Part shown: one piece after another, positions 25,403 to 32,478 of the stretch
Layout: every line of letters begins with the position of its first letter
Numbering within the stretch: the stretch's first letter is position 1
Assembly: GCA_029975415.1 (NCBI GenBank)
Contig: JARKPE010000042.1
Coordinates: 1-37,079 of the forward strand
Origin: Dysgonamonadaceae bacterium
GTDB lineage: Bacteria; Bacteroidota; Bacteroidia; Bacteroidales; Dysgonomonadaceae
Direction of reading: 5' to 3'
Length of the DNA: 37,079 nt
Program-made: the position numbers and the translations under genes
Notes under the pieces: model-generated
The model's input: the letters and a program-made list of their open reading frames with translations, nothing else
Told to the model about the DNA's origin: nothing
Databases searched by the model: none

Positions 25403-25506
25403 TATCGTTTGTTTTGATGATATTTTGATTTATCGTCTATTTCGACGATATTTTTGATTATCGTCTATTTCGACGATATTTTGATTTATCGTTTATTATT
25501 ACGATA
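25403..25506 (+). repeat. Four 28-bp iterons with 20-bp palindromes (putative operators)
   Basis: Palindromes begin at 25403, 25431, 25459 and 25487, an exact 28-bp period. The two central copies are identical, TATCGTCTATTTCGACGATA (7-bp arms, 6-bp centre). The outer two keep only the TATCGT and ACGATA (or ATGATA) ends. The 8-bp spacers are TTTTGATT, except after the second copy, where TTTTTGAT is found. The array ends 8 bp before the start codon of a protein that carries a helix-turn-helix, so autoregulation is the simplest reading. It is not a CRISPR array because the spacers are also repeated. Confidence 0.85.
25424..25456 (+). promoter_or_regulatory. Promoter embedded in the iteron array
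   Basis: TTTG at 25424-25427, a 21-bp spacer and TATTTTTG at 25449-25456 match the Bacteroidota consensus. Palindrome 2 lies in the spacer and touches the -7 box; palindromes 3 and 4 lie at and after the expected transcription start near 25462. Only the spacer with five T residues completes the TAnnTTTG match; the other spacers are one T short. Repression by a protein bound to the palindromes is the expected outcome. Confidence 0.7.
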
Positions 25507-25514
25507 TTTGAACC

Positions 25515-26159
25515 ATGATAGCAATTATAAAAGGAGATATTGTTTCGTCCCGCAAAATGGATAATCCTGAAGTTTGGTTATTGCCACTGAAAGAATTGTT
25601 CGGCAAGTGGGGTAAAACGCCTGCCCAGTGGGAATTGGTTTGGGGGGATTCTTTTCAACTCGAAGTAGATCAACCTGCAGATGCACTGCTGAAAGCTTTT
25701 TCCATTAAAACTTTAATAAAAAAGACAAAACCAAAGAACAAAAATAAAAAAACGAGCGATATCGATGTGAGAATGGCAATTGGTCTGGGCGAAAAAAGTT
25801 ATTCCGGCATGCGTATTTCTGAAAGTAACGGGGAAGCCTTTATCAATGCGGGGGAGAAATTTGAGGAACTCGAAAGGGAAAAAGCTAATTTACTTATCAA
25901 AAGTCCGTGGAAAGATTTTGACGAAGAAATGAATCTTTACTTGAAATTGATATCCATTTTTATGGATAACTGGACTATCGCTTCTGCCGAATTGGCGGAT
26001 ATGGTCTTGAAATATCCTGATCTGAAACAGAATGAGATTGGGAAAATGCTCGATATCAAACAAAATTCGGTCAGTGGAAGATGGAAAAGAGCAAGAATAG
26101 ACGAAATATTGGCTGTGGAACAAATATACCGGCGAAAATTGAATAAATTGATGGTTTAA
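25515..26159 (+). CDS. SatD-like protein with C-terminal helix-turn-helix
   Basis: This 214-residue cytosolic protein resembles the SatD family. The N-terminal part shows an ordered set of motifs: IIKGDIVSSR (4-13), WGDSFQLEV (43-51), DVRMAIGLGE (84-93) and SNGEAFINAGEKFEEL (104-119). The order and shape recall the class III nucleotide cyclase fold (fsDi strand, GD hairpin, R-x-G-i-x-G strand, and the final G-x-x-VN-x-A-x-R-L helix). That is my inference and does not show catalysis. A basic linker (68-80, rich in Lys) interrupts the core. The C-terminal part (about 160-197, YPDLKQNEIGKMLDIKQNSV then SGRWKRARI) is a helix-turn-helix of the LuxR/sigma-4-like kind. It is preceded by four palindromic iterons and its stop codon abuts the GTG start of DUF3307. 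Confidence 0.8.
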   Translation: MIAIIKGDIVSSRKMDNPEVWLLPLKELFGKWGKTPAQWELVWGDSFQLEVDQPADALLKAFSIKTLIKKTKPKNKNKKTSDIDVRMAIGLGEKSYSGMRISESNGEAFINAGEKFEELEREKANLLIKSPWKDFDEEMNLYLKLISIFMDNWTIASAELADMVLKYPDLKQNEIGKMLDIKQNSVSGRWKRARIDEILAVEQIYRRKLNKLMV

Positions 26160-26876
26160 GTGGAATTTGTCAGACTGATTTTGGCTCATTTAATCGGCGA
26201 TTTTGTTTTACAACCGAAGTCGTGGGTGGACGAAAAGGAAAAATTCGGGTTCAGATCCCCGAAAATTTACCTGCACAGTCTCATTCATGGCGTTTTGGCA
26301 TTGTTGGTTCTGTGGAATCTTTCTTATTGGACGTTGGCGCTTGCGCTTGCGATCATTCATCTCGTGATAGACTTAGCGAAACAGCACTTTCAGAAGGATA
26401 ATAATAAATCACGCTGGTTTTTAATCGATCAGTCGTTGCATATCGTAAGTATTTTTGCCCTTTGGCTTTTGTTTTTCGACCCAAATCTATCGCTGACTTC
26501 TATTTTCGAAAATAATCTGTTTTGGATATATCTGACGGCAGTATTGTTTTTGACGGTTGCATGCGGCATTGCAATCCAAATAATTTTGGAAAATTGGACC
26601 CGTTTTATAAACTTCTCAAAAGCGGAATCGTTGCCGAACGCCGGTAAATATATCGGCATTTTGGAAAGGTTGCTGGTTTTTACTTTTGTGGTTTTAGGCC
26701 ATTGGGAAGCCATCGGCTTTTTGGTAGCCGCCAAATCTGTGTTTCGATTTGGCGATTTAAAAGATTCAGGAAATCGAAAGTTGACCGAATATATTCTTAT
26801 CGGGACTTTGCTTAGTTTCGGAATTGCCATTGTTACCGGTATTATCGTGGTCAGCATAACTGCCCAATTAAAATGA
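26160..26876 (+). CDS. DUF3307 integral membrane protein
   Basis: This 238-residue protein of the uncharacterised DUF3307 family has about six transmembrane segments. Conserved polar residues sit inside or next to the membrane helices: AHLIGDFVLQP (9-19), LHSLIHGVLAL, IIHLVIDLAK, DQSLHIV and, nearer the C-terminus, GILERLL and AAKSVFRFGD. The pattern of His and Asp repeated across helices looks like a membrane-embedded metal enzyme (compare the YdjM/DUF457 group); that is inference. The start is GTG at 26160, the base right after the SatD stop codon, so translation is coupled. The family is, from memory, often found next to SatD-like genes, which supports a two-gene functional unit. Confidence 0.82.
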   Translation: MEFVRLILAHLIGDFVLQPKSWVDEKEKFGFRSPKIYLHSLIHGVLALLVLWNLSYWTLALALAIIHLVIDLAKQHFQKDNNKSRWFLIDQSLHIVSIFALWLLFFDPNLSLTSIFENNLFWIYLTAVLFLTVACGIAIQIILENWTRFINFSKAESLPNAGKYIGILERLLVFTFVVLGHWEAIGFLVAAKSVFRFGDLKDSGNRKLTEYILIGTLLSFGIAIVTGIIVVSITAQLK

Positions 26877-26883
26877 TGTTTCG

Positions 26884-27795
26884 ATGAAAAGGATAGGATT
26901 GATGTTGTTATTGTTTTTGGTCATAGGTTCTGTTACCTTTGCGAAGCAAAATCCGATTTATACGCAGGAAGACATCGCCATTTTCGACAGATATGTGCAA
27001 TATATCGAATCCTATCGCAACAAGTCGATGGAGGAAGTGTTGCAAGCTACAGCCGAATTCTTTCTTGGATCGCCGTATGTCGCCAATACGCTTGAAACTT
27101 CTGTCGACGAAACATTGGTTGTTAACTTGAGGGAGTTTGATTGTACGACTTTCGTGGAAAATGTAATTGCCTTATCGCTTGCTGCGCGGAATGACGAATT
27201 GTCGTTTGAAGCTTTCGTCGACGAACTTCGAAAAATTCGTTATCGCAATGGCATTATCGATGACTATTCCTCGCGTTTACACTACACTTGCGATTGGGCT
27301 TTCGAAAACCAACGGCGAGGAATCGTGGAAAATATCAGTCGCAAATTGGGCGGAATGAAAGATGTGCGCGAAATTCATTTCATGACAGCGCATCGCGAAG
27401 CATACGGACAACTCTCCTCCGATGAACGGATGTTGCGAAAAATGTTGCTGCATGAAAAAGCAATCAACGATCGTGGTGGTTTTTATTATCTTCCGAAGGA
27501 ACAAATTTCATCCCAATCGGACAATATTCCGAATATGGCTATGATTGCATTCGTTACGTCGATTGACGGATTGGACGTTTCGCATGTGGCCTTTGCTTAT
27601 CGGCAGAATGAAAAACTGACTTTCATTCATGCTTCGAGTGCCGCGGAAAAAGTAATCATTCAGTCGACTACGCTGAGTGAATATTGTGCTTCACAAAAAT
27701 TATGTAAGGGCTTGATGGTAATGAAAATAAATAATCTCCGAGAGGGAGGGATTATCGAATTTGACGATTTAGTATCTGCCGGGCGTTCGATATAA
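26884..27795 (+). CDS. DUF1460 N-acetylmuramoyl-L-alanine amidase-like protein
   Basis: This is a 303-residue exported protein of the DUF1460 family, a papain-fold (NlpC/P60-clan) group assigned to cleavage of the muramic acid-L-alanine bond. A signal peptide covers residues 1-20 (ends VTFA). The likely nucleophile is Cys87 in REFDCTTFVENVIAL, with His234 in DVSHVAFAY and the FIHASSA segment completing the active site. RNGIIDDYSSRLHYTCDWAFEN is another conserved block. It starts 7 bp after DUF3307, so it may share the SatD-DUF3307 transcript. Its last 44 bp overlap the 3' end of the convergent CapA-like gene. Confidence 0.87.
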   Translation: MKRIGLMLLLFLVIGSVTFAKQNPIYTQEDIAIFDRYVQYIESYRNKSMEEVLQATAEFFLGSPYVANTLETSVDETLVVNLREFDCTTFVENVIALSLAARNDELSFEAFVDELRKIRYRNGIIDDYSSRLHYTCDWAFENQRRGIVENISRKLGGMKDVREIHFMTAHREAYGQLSSDERMLRKMLLHEKAINDRGGFYYLPKEQISSQSDNIPNMAMIAFVTSIDGLDVSHVAFAYRQNEKLTFIHASSAAEKVIIQSTTLSEYCASQKLCKGLMVMKINNLREGGIIEFDDLVSAGRSI

Positions 27796-28831
27796 AAGCA
27801 TTCATTTTTTGTATATCGGATGGGTTCATTGCCGGATGAATTTGTTCGAGAGGCAAATCGGTCGGGATGAGCAAGTATTTCATCTTTTTGTTTTGAACAA
27901 ATTGTCGTACCCATACAAACCAGTAATTCACAGAATCTATCTCTAGAAGCGAATTTTCGTCGGCTTTACTGATGGTTATCTCGGCAATCATGCCGCCATC
28001 GGTATTCGGTTTTTGCTGATTGCTGATGAAATTCCCCAGCGAAAAAAAGACTACATTATTTATTCCGTTTTGGAATGAATCAATCAAAATCGGTTGAATG
28101 ACGTGAGGATGATGTCCAATAACGATGCGCACACCATTTCGATTCAGAAATTCGGCCAATTTCAGTTGTTCCGGAGAAGGGTAGGTTTGGTATTCTTCGC
28201 CCCAATGCATTACGGCAATAATGATATCGGGGTTATATAGATTTGCAACTTTAATATCAATTTTGATTTGGGAAGTATCGATCAAATTTACTATGAACGG
28301 AGGCTTCACTTCAATTCCATTGGTATCGTAAACGTAATTTAGAAAAGCCATTCGAATGCCGTTGCGAATAAGGATGAGCGGATATTGCAACGATCGGCTT
28401 TCGGAAGAAGAAAAGGTTCCGGTGTGTTTTATTTCGAGGGAATCCAGCACTTCTATTGTCCTTTTCAATCCCTTGTTTCCCTTGTCGATTGCATGATTAT
28501 TGGCCTGAACAAACATATCAAACCCTGCTTCCCGCAAAGCAAGTGCAAACTCATCGGGTGAACTGAAGGTGGGATAACCCGTAAAAGGTTTTCCGGCAAG
28601 GACGGTTTCGAAATTAACACAAGCCAAATCCGCACTCGAAATGCGACTTTTGACCAATTCGAAACAATCGTCATACCGATGATATCCTCTTTCGTTAAGT
28701 GCAGATTTCACTTGTAGTATATGCTGCATGGCATCGCCTGCAAAAAGAAGTTTCACCTCTTTTTTCTGCGCGAAGCACGCATACAATGCCGCTGACAGAA
28801 AGCATGAAACGACAAAGCGTCGAAGCATCAT
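27752..28831 (-). CDS. CapA-family protein (PGA_cap, calcineurin-like fold)
   Basis: This 359-residue protein belongs to the CapA family, first known from poly-gamma-glutamate capsule synthesis but widely present without a capsule locus. The fold signatures are LLFAGDAMQH (29-38), ADLACVNFETVLAGKPF, FVQANNHAIDKG, VMHWGEEYQTYPSPEQ and IVIGHHPHVIQPI, matching the metallophosphatase-like metal sites. The N-terminus is a signal peptide; ALYAC could serve as a poor lipobox, so lipidation is uncertain. No capB or capC is nearby, so a capsule role is doubtful. It lies 12 bp downstream of the S41 protease gene, probably in one transcript, and overlaps the DUF1460 gene tail to tail. Confidence 0.88.
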   Translation of the reverse strand: MMLRRFVVSCFLSAALYACFAQKKEVKLLFAGDAMQHILQVKSALNERGYHRYDDCFELVKSRISSADLACVNFETVLAGKPFTGYPTFSSPDEFALALREAGFDMFVQANNHAIDKGNKGLKRTIEVLDSLEIKHTGTFSSSESRSLQYPLILIRNGIRMAFLNYVYDTNGIEVKPPFIVNLIDTSQIKIDIKVANLYNPDIIIAVMHWGEEYQTYPSPEQLKLAEFLNRNGVRIVIGHHPHVIQPILIDSFQNGINNVVFFSLGNFISNQQKPNTDGGMIAEITISKADENSLLEIDSVNYWFVWVRQFVQNKKMKYLLIPTDLPLEQIHPAMNPSDIQKMNAFISNARQILNRQIR

Positions 28832-28843
28832 TTCGAATCTTGG

Positions 28844-30535
28844 TTAGTGCGACGAAGCGATTGATTGTGCGGGCTTCAGTGCATTGTTATACAACGATTT
28901 GTCGTTTAGTACTTCCACTGCCTTTTGGTAAGCCTTATCGTTTTGCAAGGTATGAATGAGAACACCTTTCTCGAAATAATAGCGCCGAACGATTTCGTTG
29001 GAGATGACATCTTTAATTGATTCCTTGAATAATTCGAGGTCGCGATCCAAATCCGGAATGAGTTTGTCTTTAAGTGCCTGAAATTCGGCTGATGCTACAT
29101 CCATGTAACCTTCAAATTTCATTACCTCTTCAAGATTGCGAAGCGAATGCGCACTCATTTGATCGTATTTGAAATCTTTTTTCGATTTAACAAATTGCTT
29201 GAAAGATTCATAATCGGCATCTGTAAGCGAAAATTTGTCGGGCGAATCTATTTGAGGATGTTCCAGTACCCAATCCGTCACAAAATCAAACACAACGTTT
29301 TGAGTAACCAAGTAATAAGTAATGGTACCGGGTTTTTCTTCGGTAATTATAAAATCGGGGTTGATTCCGCCACCATCGCGCACCTCACGTCCGTTTCGGG
29401 TGTAAAATACATTTGTCAGACTGTCAGGAACGCGAGCGACACTTCCGTCGGGATTCCGATGTGAATAGTCGAGCACCTGAATGCAACGTCCGCTCGGAAT
29501 GTAATATTTAGCAGTGGTAACCTTCAAACTTCCGTTGTAGGGTAGCATGCGGGTTGTTTGCACCAAGCCTTTTCCAAATGTTCGGTTTCCAATAATGACT
29601 CCGCGATCGAGATCCTGCATCGACCCGGCGAGAATCTCAGATGCCGATGCTGAGCTGGTATCGGTGAGCACGGCTATTGGGATGAGCGTGTCGATGGGTT
29701 GCTGTGAAGTTTTGTAAGTGCGATCCCACTGTTTGATTTTTCCTTTGGTGGAAACAATCTCCTGATCTTTCGGAATAAAAAGGTTAGCAATGCTCACGGC
29801 TTCCTCTAAAATTCCACCACCGTTGCCACGCAAATCGATGATAAGTGATTGTGCTCCTTTATCTTTCAATTCGAGAAATGCTTTGCGAAATTCTTTCGAA
29901 CTGTTTTCGGTGAAACCGGAAAAATGAATGTATCCTGTTCCACTATCGTTTATTGCTGAATAGGTTACGGGATTGATCGTGATTTTTTCGCGAACGACTT
30001 TTATGGTGAGCGGTTTTTTTTCGCCGGGTCGTTGGATGAGCAGTGTAACCGTTGTACCGGGAGTTCCTTTGAGTTTATCGCTAACTTCCTTAACACTTGC
30101 GTTGCGCACATCTACGCCATCAATTTCAAGTATGATATCGGCAGCTTTCAGTCCACTTTTTGCCGCAGGCATATTTTCGTAAGGTTGATTGATAATGACA
30201 CGTCCGTTGTTGTATGAAATTACGGCGCCAATTCCGGCATATTCGCCCGTGGTGAGCATCCGCAAATCGTCCATGTTATTTTCTGCGTAGTATTCCGTAT
30301 AAGGATCGAGTCCTGCAAGCGTATTTTCGATGACGCTCCGCATCATTTTGTCCGTAGGAATACTATCGACATAAAACATATGCAATTCTTTGAATACGGA
30401 ATTGAAGATGTCAAGGTTTTTATTGATGTCGAAATAACGTTGATTGTCATTCTTGGGGGAGGTTTGAGCTGATATGTTCAATAAGAATGCAGAAAAAAAC
30501 AGCATCAAAAAGGTCTTCTTCATATTATGTTTCAA
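28844..30535 (-). CDS. ctpA: S41-family C-terminal processing peptidase
   Basis: This is a 563-residue exported serine protease of the Ctp/Prc family, which trims or degrades envelope proteins. The signal peptide ends near ISAQ (20-24). A PDZ domain occupies about 90-180 (GIGAVISYNNGRVIINQPYE, then AADIILEIDGVDV). The catalytic domain has the oxyanion strand LIIDLRGNGGG (231-241), Ser297 in TDTSSASASEILAG and Lys322 in RTFGKGLVQ, 25 residues apart as in the family's Ser-Lys dyad. A helical C-terminal extension follows after about residue 400. The start is at 30535, but Met5 (30523) would give an equally good signal peptide. It is the first gene of a minus-strand pair with the CapA-like gene. 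Confidence 0.93.
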   Translation of the reverse strand: MKHNMKKTFLMLFFSAFLLNISAQTSPKNDNQRYFDINKNLDIFNSVFKELHMFYVDSIPTDKMMRSVIENTLAGLDPYTEYYAENNMDDLRMLTTGEYAGIGAVISYNNGRVIINQPYENMPAAKSGLKAADIILEIDGVDVRNASVKEVSDKLKGTPGTTVTLLIQRPGEKKPLTIKVVREKITINPVTYSAINDSGTGYIHFSGFTENSSKEFRKAFLELKDKGAQSLIIDLRGNGGGILEEAVSIANLFIPKDQEIVSTKGKIKQWDRTYKTSQQPIDTLIPIAVLTDTSSASASEILAGSMQDLDRGVIIGNRTFGKGLVQTTRMLPYNGSLKVTTAKYYIPSGRCIQVLDYSHRNPDGSVARVPDSLTNVFYTRNGREVRDGGGINPDFIITEEKPGTITYYLVTQNVVFDFVTDWVLEHPQIDSPDKFSLTDADYESFKQFVKSKKDFKYDQMSAHSLRNLEEVMKFEGYMDVASAEFQALKDKLIPDLDRDLELFKESIKDVISNEIVRRYYFEKGVLIHTLQNDKAYQKAVEVLNDKSLYNNALKPAQSIASSH

Positions 30536-30638
30536 AATTGTCTTGTTAAATTCTACACAAAGAAACGAATTTTTTGCGAATAGATACGTCGTGTATTGTT
30601 ATATGTTTTTAAAACCTGCTCTCAATTATGGAATTCCG

Positions 30639-30646
30639 TATCTTTG
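30639..30646 (+). promoter_or_regulatory. -7 box upstream of the VanZ-like gene
   Basis: TATCTTTG matches TAnnTTTG and ends 20 nt before the start codon. No TTTG is found at the -33 spacing. Confidence 0.5.
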
Positions 30647-30666
30647 CAAAAGAATAAGCTAATGAT

Positions 30667-31095
30667 ATGTCACGTTTTTTTCGCCATCTTCTACTTCCAG
30701 GATTTATCGGATTGGTCATTTTTGTTTTGACTTGTTTGTTGACACCCAATGAAATACCAGAAATGCCTGATGCAATACCCTGGGACAAACTTGCGCATTT
30801 TGGTATGTTTTTCTGCTTATCGGCCGTTTGTTATTACGATTATTTTCAATTGAATGACGGAAATGTTCGAAAAAGCCGATGGATTTTTTGGGGATTTGTG
30901 ATTCCCGTGTTTTACGGAGCAGTAATAGAATTGCTGCAAAAATACGTTTTTACGAGTCGAAGCGCGGATATCTTCGATTTTCTTGCCGATGTGCTCGGAT
31001 CTTTTGTTGCATCCATCCTTTCGATTTATATTCTTGATCGGAAACATAAATGGAAAAAAAGTTTACCTTTGCAACAAAACATTCGTAAATTATAA
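30667..31095 (+). CDS. VanZ-like family membrane protein
   Basis: This 142-residue protein has about four transmembrane helices. The VanZ-like pattern is DKLAHFGMFFCLSAV (cytosolic-edge DK-x-x-H), a central FYGAVIELLQKYV and SADIFDFLADVLGSFVASILS near the end. VanZ-type proteins affect glycopeptide sensitivity in some species, but the function of this branch is unknown. It is followed by the DUF4870 gene after 20 bp and could be the first gene of a plus-strand unit continuing to the FtsE-like ATPase. Confidence 0.85.
   Translation: MSRFFRHLLLPGFIGLVIFVLTCLLTPNEIPEMPDAIPWDKLAHFGMFFCLSAVCYYDYFQLNDGNVRKSRWIFWGFVIPVFYGAVIELLQKYVFTSRSADIFDFLADVLGSFVASILSIYILDRKHKWKKSLPLQQNIRKL
31064..31071 (+). 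promoter_or_regulatory. Possible internal promoter for DUF4870 and ftsE
   Basis: TACCTTTG, a perfect TAnnTTTG, lies inside the 3' end of the VanZ-like gene, 44 nt before the DUF4870 start codon. There is no supporting -33 box. Confidence 0.35.
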
Positions 31096-31115
31096 ACTGC
31101 CTAAAAACTACTCGA

Positions 31116-31589
31116 ATGAAATACGAAGATCTTAAAATTTTGGACGAGCTTCGCGAAAAGGGAAGTATTACCGAAGAAGAATTTCAGCGCGAAAAAGCAA
31201 AAATTCTTAATGGACACTATAATCGGACTGATGACGAAAGTGTATTCAAAAAACCTCTCTTCGATTTGGAAGAGAATACATATCTGATGCTTATGCATTT
31301 ATCGCAGTTAGCAGGATTAATGGTACCGTTGATTGGTTTTATTATACCTGTTGTTTTGTGGCTCGCAAACAAGGATGTAAACGAAAAAGTAAATGAAAAC
31401 GGGCGAAATATTTTGAATTTCATAATCAGCTACACAATTTATGCCGTAATCTTGTGCATTACTATTATCGGCATTCCGTTGGCAATGATTTTGGGAATTA
31501 TTTACGTGATTTTCGTCATCATTGCTTCCATCAAAGCCAACAACGGCGTAAGTTGGAAATATCCTATGTCGATCGAATTTATTAAATAA
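31116..31589 (+). CDS. SHOCT-like plus DUF4870 (Tic20-like) membrane protein
   Basis: This 157-residue protein starts with a short SHOCT-type segment (YEDLKILDELREKGSITEEE at 3-22, continuing to about 33), usually a protein-contact module. It then has three hydrophobic helices of the DUF4870 family (LSQLAGLMVPLIGFIIPVVL, NFIISYTIYAVILCITIIGI and AMILGIIYVIFVIIASIKA). ANKDVNEKVNENGRNILNF between helices is the family hallmark. Its function is unknown. The FtsE-like gene begins two bases after its stop codon. Confidence 0.88.
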   Translation: MKYEDLKILDELREKGSITEEEFQREKAKILNGHYNRTDDESVFKKPLFDLEENTYLMLMHLSQLAGLMVPLIGFIIPVVLWLANKDVNEKVNENGRNILNFIISYTIYAVILCITIIGIPLAMILGIIYVIFVIIASIKANNGVSWKYPMSIEFIK

Positions 31590-31591
31590 AC

Positions 31592-32266
31592 ATGATCGAA
31601 GAATTGCTTGTAAAATATACAGATGTTGTTTTGAATCGCGAAGAGAATACTATTCTACGCGATGTGAATTTTTCGGTTGAAAGAGGTGATTTTCTGTATA
31701 TCATAGGGAAAGTCGGCTCCGGAAAGAGTACACTCCTGAAAAGTATTTACGCCGAAATACCCATAATTTCGGGCGATGCACAGGTATTTGAATATCAATT
31801 ACAAAAAATAAAACGCAATCAAATTCCTTATTTGCGACGCAAAATTGGTATTGTATTTCAGGATTTTCAATTGCTTATCGATCGATCGGTAGAAAAAAAT
31901 CTGGAGTTCGTGCTTCGTGCCACGGGTTGGAAAAACAAAAAGATGATCGAAGATCGCATTCACGAAGTGTTGGTACAGGTAGGGATGCAAAACAAGACTT
32001 ACAAAATGCCCCACGAACTGTCGGGTGGCGAACAGCAACGCATTGTGATAGCTCGTGCCTTACTCAATTCGCCGCCATTGATTTTGGCCGATGAACCAAC
32101 AGGAAATCTCGATCCAGAAACGGGAAGCCAAATCGTCGCCCTATTGCAGTCGATTTCCGAGAAAGGTACGGCTGTAATCATGTCCACACACAATTATTCG
32201 ATTGTACAGACATTTCCCGGAAAAATCATGCGGTGCGAAAATATGCATTTAATCGATATGAATTAG
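31592..32266 (+). CDS. ftsE: FtsE-like ABC transporter ATPase
   Basis: This is a 224-residue ABC ATPase of the FtsE/LolD type. Walker A is GKVGSGKST (39-47), the Q-loop VFQDFQLL (88-95), the signature LSGGEQQR (143-150), Walker B LILADEPTGNLD (163-174) and the switch His in STHN. FtsE with FtsX transmits a signal across the inner membrane to activate peptidoglycan hydrolases at division. No FtsX or other permease is encoded next to it here, so assignment to FtsE over another MacB/LolD-type ATPase rests on overall similarity. It is translated close behind DUF4870 (two-base gap). Confidence 0.8.
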   Translation: MIEELLVKYTDVVLNREENTILRDVNFSVERGDFLYIIGKVGSGKSTLLKSIYAEIPIISGDAQVFEYQLQKIKRNQIPYLRRKIGIVFQDFQLLIDRSVEKNLEFVLRATGWKNKKMIEDRIHEVLVQVGMQNKTYKMPHELSGGEQQRIVIARALLNSPPLILADEPTGNLDPETGSQIVALLQSISEKGTAVIMSTHNYSIVQTFPGKIMRCENMHLIDMN

Positions 32267-32442
32267 CCGAAATCTGATGATTTGCCTTCTGAATAGAATG
32301 ACTCTCCATTTGAATTGAATGATCGATAAACCAAATACTCATTTTCATAATTTTACTCCCTAACTTTCTGAAAATTCGAATAAATTCTATTATTTTTCGC
32401 TTACTGCCGAAAGAAAAGTACAGTTTCTATGGCTTTTTGTGT

Positions 32443-32450
32443 TATTTTTG
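32443..32450 (+). promoter_or_regulatory. -7 box upstream of the GHL10 hydrolase
   Basis: TATTTTTG matches TAnnTTTG and ends 28 nt before the start codon. The 176 bp between the ftsE stop and this box show nothing else of note. Confidence 0.5.
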
Positions 32451-32478
32451 TAGGATCTGTAAAGAACGATTTTGAATA

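Noticed and set aside
25403-25506. Regular 28-bp repeats that could suggest a short CRISPR array
   Set aside because: The spacers are as conserved as the repeats (TTTTGATT type, 8 bp), there are no unique spacers, and no cas gene is nearby. An operator array fits better.
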